DNA of 64,000 nt from Lacihabitans soyangensis. Lineage in GTDB: Bacteria > Bacteroidota > Bacteroidia > Cytophagales > Spirosomataceae. The DNA lies in the NCBI RefSeq assembly GCF_024343775.1, contig NZ_RJUF01000194.1, positions 169,864 through 233,863 on the forward strand, written 5' to 3'. The notes beneath the pieces are model-generated. The model worked only from the letters and a program-made list of their open reading frames with translations, was not told where the DNA came from and searched no databases. Both the position numbers and the translations under genes were made by a program. Positions 60,091 to 64,000 of the stretch are shown piece by piece; the stretch's first letter is position 1, and the number at the start of each line of letters is the position of its first letter.

Positions 60091-60212
60091 CACAGATGAC
60101 AGCATCGGCTGCCGCACGGATTAAACTGATGAACACGGATAAATTATTACAACATACAATTATATTAAAATCAGTAAAATCCGTGTCCCATTAGTGTTAT
60201 CCGTGTTCATTA
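60091..60212. repeat. ACACGGAT repeat-family element, copy 3
   Basis: Starts GGAACACAGATGACAGCATC and ends GTTATCCGTGTTCATTAAG. The segment AGCATCGGCTGCCGCAC (60100-60117) is the reverse complement of a segment in copy 1 (about 31818-31834). It lies between the DUF1553 and DUF1501 genes and so interrupts an otherwise operon-like pair. Confidence 0.75.
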
Positions 60213-60226
60213 AGAAAACGACAAAA

Positions 60227-61672
60227 ATGAAAGACCTAGAAAATATATCGCAAAAACTCGATAGGCGGAATTTCCTCCTGAAAACCGCCTCGGGCCTCGG
60301 AGCATTTGCTTTGGGCAATTTGCTCGCACACAGTTCCGACGCCAAAAGCATCGAGCAAAACCTCCTTGCCGCACTGCCCAGCATAGCCCCAAAAGCCAAA
60401 CGAGTGGTTTACCTTTTCATGGCCGGTGGCCCGTCGCAGTTTGAAACTTTCGACTACAAACCAAAACTAAGCAACATGTTTGGCCAAGACCTGCCTGACA
60501 GCATTCGCAAAGGCCAACGCCTCACTGGCATGAGTGCCAATCAGGCCGTTTTGCCTGTGGTGCCTTCGGCTTACAAGTTTAACCAACACGGCAAAAACAA
60601 AACTTGGGTGTCAGAATTGCTGCCCTACACCGCCCAAGTGGTGGACGAACTCTGCATCATCAAGTCGCTGTATACCGAGCAAATCAACCACGACCCGGCC
60701 ATTACGTTTTTCCAAACGGGCCACCAACTGCCTGGCCGACCGTCCATCGGCTCGTGGTTGTCTTACGGACTGGGTTCCGAAAACCAAAACCTACCCGCAT
60801 TTATCGTTTTGGTGTCTAAAAACGCCTCAAAAGACCAGCCGCTTTATGCCCGCCTTTGGGGCAATGGCTTCTTGCCATCAGAGCATCAAGGCGTGCAGTT
60901 TCGGTCAGGCAAAGACCCCGTGCTGTTTCTCAACAACCCCGAAGGTTACGACGGCTCAGACAGACAAGAGATGCTCAGCTACCTCACGCAGCTCAACCAA
61001 CTCCAAAACGAGAACTGGGCCGACCCCGAAGTAGATGCCCGCATTGCCCAATACGAAATGGCCTACCGCATGCAAACTTCCGTGCCCGAAGTCATGGACA
61101 CCACCACCGAGCCCAACGAAGTCTTTGACCTTTACGGCCCCGACAGTCGCGACAAAGGCTCATACGCCGCCAATTGCCTTTTGGCCCGCAAACTCCTCGA
61201 AAAAGACGTGCGATTTGTGCAGCTCTATCACCAAGGCTGGGACCACCACGGCGGCCTGCCCAAAAACATGGCTCAACAGTGTAAACAAACCGACCAAGCC
61301 ACCGCAGCCTTGCTCATCGACCTCAAACGCCGCGGTATGCTCGAAGACACCCTCGTGGTATGGGGCGGAGAGTTTGGCCGCACCGTGTACTCGCAAGGCA
61401 AACTCACCAAAAACGACTACGGCCGCGACCACCACCCACGCTGTTTCAGTATGTGGATGGCCGGAGCAGGCGTAAAAGCCGGCCTCAGCTATGGCCAAAC
61501 CGACGACTTCAGCTACAACATCGTCAAAGACCCCGTGCATGTGCACGACTTCCAGGCCACGCTCATGCACCTCATGGGCATCGACCACGAGCAGCTCATT
61601 TACAAATACCAAGGCCGCCGTTTCCGCCTCACCGACGTCAGCGGGCAAATCGTCAAAGGCATATTCAGCTAA
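60227..61672 (+). CDS. DUF1501 family protein (Tat-type signal), unusually GC-rich gene
   Basis: 481 residues from ATG 60227, which places the twin-Arg motif DRRNFLLKTASGLGAFALG near the N-terminus; the earlier ATG 60194 lies in repeat DNA. DUF1501 features: RVVYLFMAGGPSQFETFDYK, INHDPAITFFQTGHQLPGRP, SIGSWLSYGLGSENQNLPAF, DRQEMLSYLTQLN, VWGGEFGRTVYSQGK, GRDHHPRCFSMWMAGAGVKA and the final HLMGIDHEQLIYKYQGRRFR. DUF1501 belongs to the alkaline-phosphatase/sulfatase fold and acts with DUF1553 partners. The gene is clearly richer in G/C, mostly C at third codon positions on the coding strand, than its neighbours, which also produces many long by-product frames on both strands. Confidence 0.92.
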   Translation: MKDLENISQKLDRRNFLLKTASGLGAFALGNLLAHSSDAKSIEQNLLAALPSIAPKAKRVVYLFMAGGPSQFETFDYKPKLSNMFGQDLPDSIRKGQRLTGMSANQAVLPVVPSAYKFNQHGKNKTWVSELLPYTAQVVDELCIIKSLYTEQINHDPAITFFQTGHQLPGRPSIGSWLSYGLGSENQNLPAFIVLVSKNASKDQPLYARLWGNGFLPSEHQGVQFRSGKDPVLFLNNPEGYDGSDRQEMLSYLTQLNQLQNENWADPEVDARIAQYEMAYRMQTSVPEVMDTTTEPNEVFDLYGPDSRDKGSYAANCLLARKLLEKDVRFVQLYHQGWDHHGGLPKNMAQQCKQTDQATAALLIDLKRRGMLEDTLVVWGGEFGRTVYSQGKLTKNDYGRDHHPRCFSMWMAGAGVKAGLSYGQTDDFSYNIVKDPVHVHDFQATLMHLMGIDHEQLIYKYQGRRFRLTDVSGQIVKGIFS

Positions 61673-61700
61673 AACAAAATACACTTTAGGGCATGCCCCT

Positions 61701-61833
61701 AGCTGAGCATTCCCCAAAACAAAAGGCATCCCCACAGCAGCTGGGGTCGGGCCATCACAACTCGCTTTTTTGCGTTCCGCCTAAAGGCAGGCCAACAAAA
61801 AGAGCTCAAACAGGCCGTTCTGTCCCTCATGGG
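61701..61833 (+). repeat. Direct repeat, left copy (104-bp core)
   Basis: Core 61730-61833 (CCCCACAGCAGCTGGGGTCG ... TGTCCCTCATGGG) is identical to 62730-62833 except one base (61759 A, 62759 T), at an offset of exactly 1000 bp. A less conserved ~28-bp left arm (GCTGAGCATTCCCCAAAAC) is shared too. It is GC-rich and contains CGCTTTTTTGCG and GCCTAAAGGC palindromes. It lies right after the DUF1501 stop codon. Confidence 0.95.
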
Positions 61834-61912
61834 GGGGAGAAATAATTAAATTTTAGGCTTGATTCTTGTTGATAATATAATATTTAGATCAAATCGCAAC
61901 CCTTGAAAGAAT

Positions 61913-62173
61913 TTGAAAACGCATAAAATTTTAGCTTATTCAGCAAATCTGATTGTGATTTGCTTTTTATTATATATCACTAAAGTTAAAAATGATTCAG
62001 ATAAATCTCTGGTAATTTTTATGTTAGGTTATTTTGTCTTGTTTGGGGTCAATATGCTCATTTTCATTTTCCTTCTTATTTTCAAATCTGAAATTAAAAA
62101 AACCTATGCCTCAATATTATTGGGTATGTTATTATTATTAATTCCATTAGTATTGATACTTTCTGAATTATGA
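61913..62173 (+). CDS. Small AT-rich membrane protein
   Basis: 86 residues with three membrane helices (ILAYSANLIVICFLLYI, LVIFMLGYFVLFGVNMLIFI, ASILLGMLLLLIPLVLILS). It starts at TTG 61913, there being no ATG nearby. Family not recognised. The next gene overlaps it (ATGA, 62170), so they form a pair. The pair lies between the two 104-bp direct repeats and is far more AT-rich than the flanking repeats and the DUF1501 gene, suggesting acquisition as a cassette. Confidence 0.6.
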   Translation: MKTHKILAYSANLIVICFLLYITKVKNDSDKSLVIFMLGYFVLFGVNMLIFIFLLIFKSEIKKTYASILLGMLLLLIPLVLILSEL

Positions 62174-62676
62174 AAAAAGCAATTGCAGAAATTTTATTAG
62201 GCCTATTTTTATTCACTTTTATCGGCATAGGTTATGATAGAGAATTTGGCGAGCCTACATTTTTCATTAAATACAAGCCCAATTTCAAATTAATTTATTC
62301 AAGTCAAATTGGAGAATCAGACTTGAGACTTGATGATTTGTCAAAGGAAAATAAGCAGAATGAACAGATGTTCATTAACTTTTATGAAAATTCTCCAATT
62401 AGTGATGAATTTCAAAATATTATCGTTGTTATTATTCCGCTTCTATTTTCTCTATTTTCTTCAGGCCTAATTTCAGTGTTTTTTCAGAAAAATTCAACAT
62501 TTAAATTAATAGGAATTAGCTTCTTACTCAATTTTATAAGTTTCTTTTTATTGACGTTTATCTACTGGAATTCAGGTTGGAATTTTGCCCATTTGCTCCT
62601 TGTCTTGGGGTTTATAAGTTGTTTGATTTCTTCTTTTATTTTGAAGAAAACTGCCAAATTAGATAAAGTAAATTAA
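62170..62676 (+). CDS. Membrane protein of unknown function, partner of the 86-residue protein
   Basis: 168 residues: one N-terminal helix (AEILLGLFLFTFIGIGY), a ~60-residue outer domain (FFIKYKPNFKLIYSSQIGES, LRLDDLSKENKQNEQMFINF), then three helices (IIVVIIPLLFSLFSSGLIS, LIGISFLLNFISFFLLTF, FAHLLLVLGFISCLISSFIL) and a basic tail. No motif recognised. Its ATG overlaps the stop of the upstream small membrane protein. Both sit in a 1-kb unit bounded by direct repeats. Confidence 0.65.
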   Translation: MKKAIAEILLGLFLFTFIGIGYDREFGEPTFFIKYKPNFKLIYSSQIGESDLRLDDLSKENKQNEQMFINFYENSPISDEFQNIIVVIIPLLFSLFSSGLISVFFQKNSTFKLIGISFLLNFISFFLLTFIYWNSGWNFAHLLLVLGFISCLISSFILKKTAKLDKVN

Positions 62677-62701
62677 GATTTTATAACATTCAAACAAAGT
62701 C

Positions 62702-62833
62702 AGTTGAGCATCCCCCAAACTAAAATCTTCCCCACAGCAGCTGGGGTCGGGCCATCACTACTCGCTTTTTTGCGTTCCGCCTAAAGGCAGGCCAACAAAA
62801 AGAGCTCAAACAGGCCGTTCTGTCCCTCATGGG
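62702..62833 (+). repeat. Direct repeat, right copy (104-bp core)
   Basis: Core 62730-62833, one base different from the left copy at 61730-61833. The following 62834-63004 is AT-rich with a C-rich patch (62918-62953) and a TATCTTTC box (62988-62995), one base from the -7 consensus, 9 bp before the GH92 start. Confidence 0.95.
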
Positions 62834-63004
62834 TCATGTGAATTCGTCAAGAAATAAACAAATTCATTTAATTCTAATCCTGAAAATTAACATGTATATT
62901 ATAAACACAATTCTCCTCCCCACCCCAAAACAAAAAACCTCTCCCCCACCCATTTCCTCACTAAAAATCCATAAATTTCGGGCTAAATATCTTTCTTGAT
63001 TTTA

Positions 63005-64000
63005 ATGAAAAAAATAGCCCTTTTTGTATTGTTGGCATTTAATGCCTTTTCCCAAAACGCCGACTTGGCCAAATACATCAACCCACTCATCGGTACCGAT
63101 TCTGACTTTAGTTTATCAAATGGCAACACATACCCGGCCATTGCCTTGCCTTGGGGAATGAATTTCTGGTCGCCACAAACCAACAAAATGGGCGACGGTT
63201 GGGCTTACCAGTATGCCGCCAAAAAAATCAGGGGCTTCAAACAAACCCACCAACCCTCGCCGTGGATTAATGATTATGGTGCGTTTTCGATATTCGCCAC
63301 CACCGAAAAACTCGTCTTCGATGAAAACAAGCGTGAATCGTGGTATTCACACAAAGCCGAAGTGGTGCAAGCACATTACTACAAAGTCTACCTCTCAGAC
63401 TATAACATGACAGTAGAAATAACCCCTACTGAGCGTGCCGCAAGATTCAGAATTACGTATCCCGAAACCGAAAAGGCGTATTTGATCGTAGATGCCTTTT
63501 TCAAAAACTCGCACATAAAAGTGTATCCAGAAGAGCGAAAAATAGTGGGCTACTCTTGCAATAACTCTGGTGGTGTACCCGAAAACTTCAAGAACTATTT
63601 CGTGATATATGCCGACAAGGCCTTTGAGCAAGTGTACATCGCCAAAGACGGCAGTTTGGATATAAAATTGTTGGAAGCCACTGGCAAACACGTAGGTTCT
63701 GTGATACAGTTTAAAACCAAAGCCAATGAAGCCGTAAATCTCAAAATAGCCTCCTCTTTCATTAGCCCCGAACAAGCCGAACTCAATTTACAACGCGAAA
63801 TTGGCAACAAAACCTTTGGCCAAATAGCCACCGAAGGCAGAGCCACATGGAACAAAATGATGAGCAGAATAGCCGCAGAAGGTGGTTCAGAGGCAGAAAA
63901 AGGAACTTTTTATACGGCACTTTACCGCACAATGCTTTTCCCAAGGAAATTTTATGAGCTAGACAAAAACAACAAAGTGATGCACTACAGCCCTTACAAC
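63005..64000 (+). CDS. GH92 family alpha-mannosidase, N-terminal part (runs off the window)
   Basis: The frame opens at ATG 63005 and stays open to the window end (332 codons seen). Signal peptide (KKIALFVLLAFNAFSQ), then the GH92 N-terminal domain: LAKYINPLIGTDSDFSLSNG, NTYPAIALPWGMNFWSPQTN, GFKQTHQPSPWINDYGAFSI, SHKAEVVQAHYYKVYLSDYN, MTVEITPTERAARFRITYPE, and near the end FYTALYRTMLFPRKFYELD. GH92 enzymes are calcium-dependent exo-alpha-mannosidases acting on N-glycan or yeast-type mannans. The catalytic half lies downstream of the window. Together with the esterase and DUF1501 genes upstream it points to glycan use. Confidence 0.93.
   Translation, partial: MKKIALFVLLAFNAFSQNADLAKYINPLIGTDSDFSLSNGNTYPAIALPWGMNFWSPQTNKMGDGWAYQYAAKKIRGFKQTHQPSPWINDYGAFSIFATTEKLVFDENKRESWYSHKAEVVQAHYYKVYLSDYNMTVEITPTERAARFRITYPETEKAYLIVDAFFKNSHIKVYPEERKIVGYSCNNSGGVPENFKNYFVIYADKAFEQVYIAKDGSLDIKLLEATGKHVGSVIQFKTKANEAVNLKIASSFISPEQAELNLQREIGNKTFGQIATEGRATWNKMMSRIAAEGGSEAEKGTFYTALYRTMLFPRKFYELDKNNKVMHYSPYN

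Noticed and set aside
60534..61735. Several long open frames on both strands across the DUF1501 gene
   Set aside because: They are by-products of its high G+C; only the DUF1501 frame has recognisable conserved motifs.

Overview
The window looks like chromosomal DNA of a low-GC member of the Bacteroidota, most likely the order Cytophagales. The reasons are several TonB-dependent receptors with CarboxypepD_reg-like N-termini, a DUF2480 protein, Bacteroidota-type promoters (TTTG-N18-TAnnTTTG), C-termini of the Gly-Cys-X sorting type, mostly weak Shine-Dalgarno sites, and planctomycete-type cytochrome/DUF1553/DUF1501 genes of the kind found in Cytophagales. There is no rRNA, CRISPR array, phage or intact transposase. 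One tRNA gene is present, tRNA-Arg(CCU).

Layout. 1-3.3 kb: the C-terminal part of a CHAT protein, a YdjC/ChbG-type deacetylase and a zinc-dependent phospholipase C/S1-P1-type enzyme. 3.5-6.8 kb: a plus-strand run (secreted protein, MazG-like pyrophosphohydrolase, membrane protein, DUF2480, PnuC). 7.2-12.6 kb: a secreted PQQ-type sugar dehydrogenase that seems to start at ATT, a decayed second copy of pnuC, and an ArnT-like glycosyltransferase. 12.7-21 kb: manC, a DUF3089 hydrolase, a TonB receptor with a long Ala/Val/Thr/Gln-rich insert, trpA and an M20 peptidase. 21-28.2 kb: an N-acetylmuramoyl-L-alanine amidase, then a minus-strand operon reading ECF sigma factor, membrane TPR (anti-sigma-like) protein, membrane subtilisin-like protease, TPR-CHAT protease.

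28.3-36.6 kb: divergent from that operon come two small proteins, a membrane protein, a histidine kinase and a NarL-type regulator. A tightly spaced six-gene run follows, led by a LytTR regulator and otherwise made of a small membrane protein and secreted NTF2-like, adhesin-like and lipocalin-like proteins. Two promoters with the same ECF-like words and the same spacing, upstream of 28400 and of 32184, tie the two gene blocks together. I regard 22.5-36.6 kb as the most interesting system here: a membrane-anchored CHAT protease plus serine protease encoded with a sigma/anti-sigma pair and a probable regulon next door.

36.8-46.3 kb: proA, a sterol desaturase-family enzyme, and two divergent TonB receptor loci, one with a beta-helix lipoprotein. 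46.3-53.5 kb: small secreted and membrane proteins, tRNA-Arg with two degenerate partial copies behind it, a histone-H1-like protein, and an ABC ATPase gene broken by TAG exactly at the Walker A lysine. 53.8-64 kb: acetylxylan esterase, two c-type-cytochrome-domain proteins, a GC-rich DUF1501 gene, a pair of AT-rich membrane ORFs between 104-bp direct repeats, and the start of a GH92 alpha-mannosidase. The last region looks like glycan breakdown.

The intergenic DNA is unusually structured. It holds two copies of a large hairpin element (21.1 and 56.7 kb), three copies of an ACACGGAT repeat family, repeated terminators and several perfect palindromes. All family names come from reading the sequence and remembered motifs; no database search was possible.
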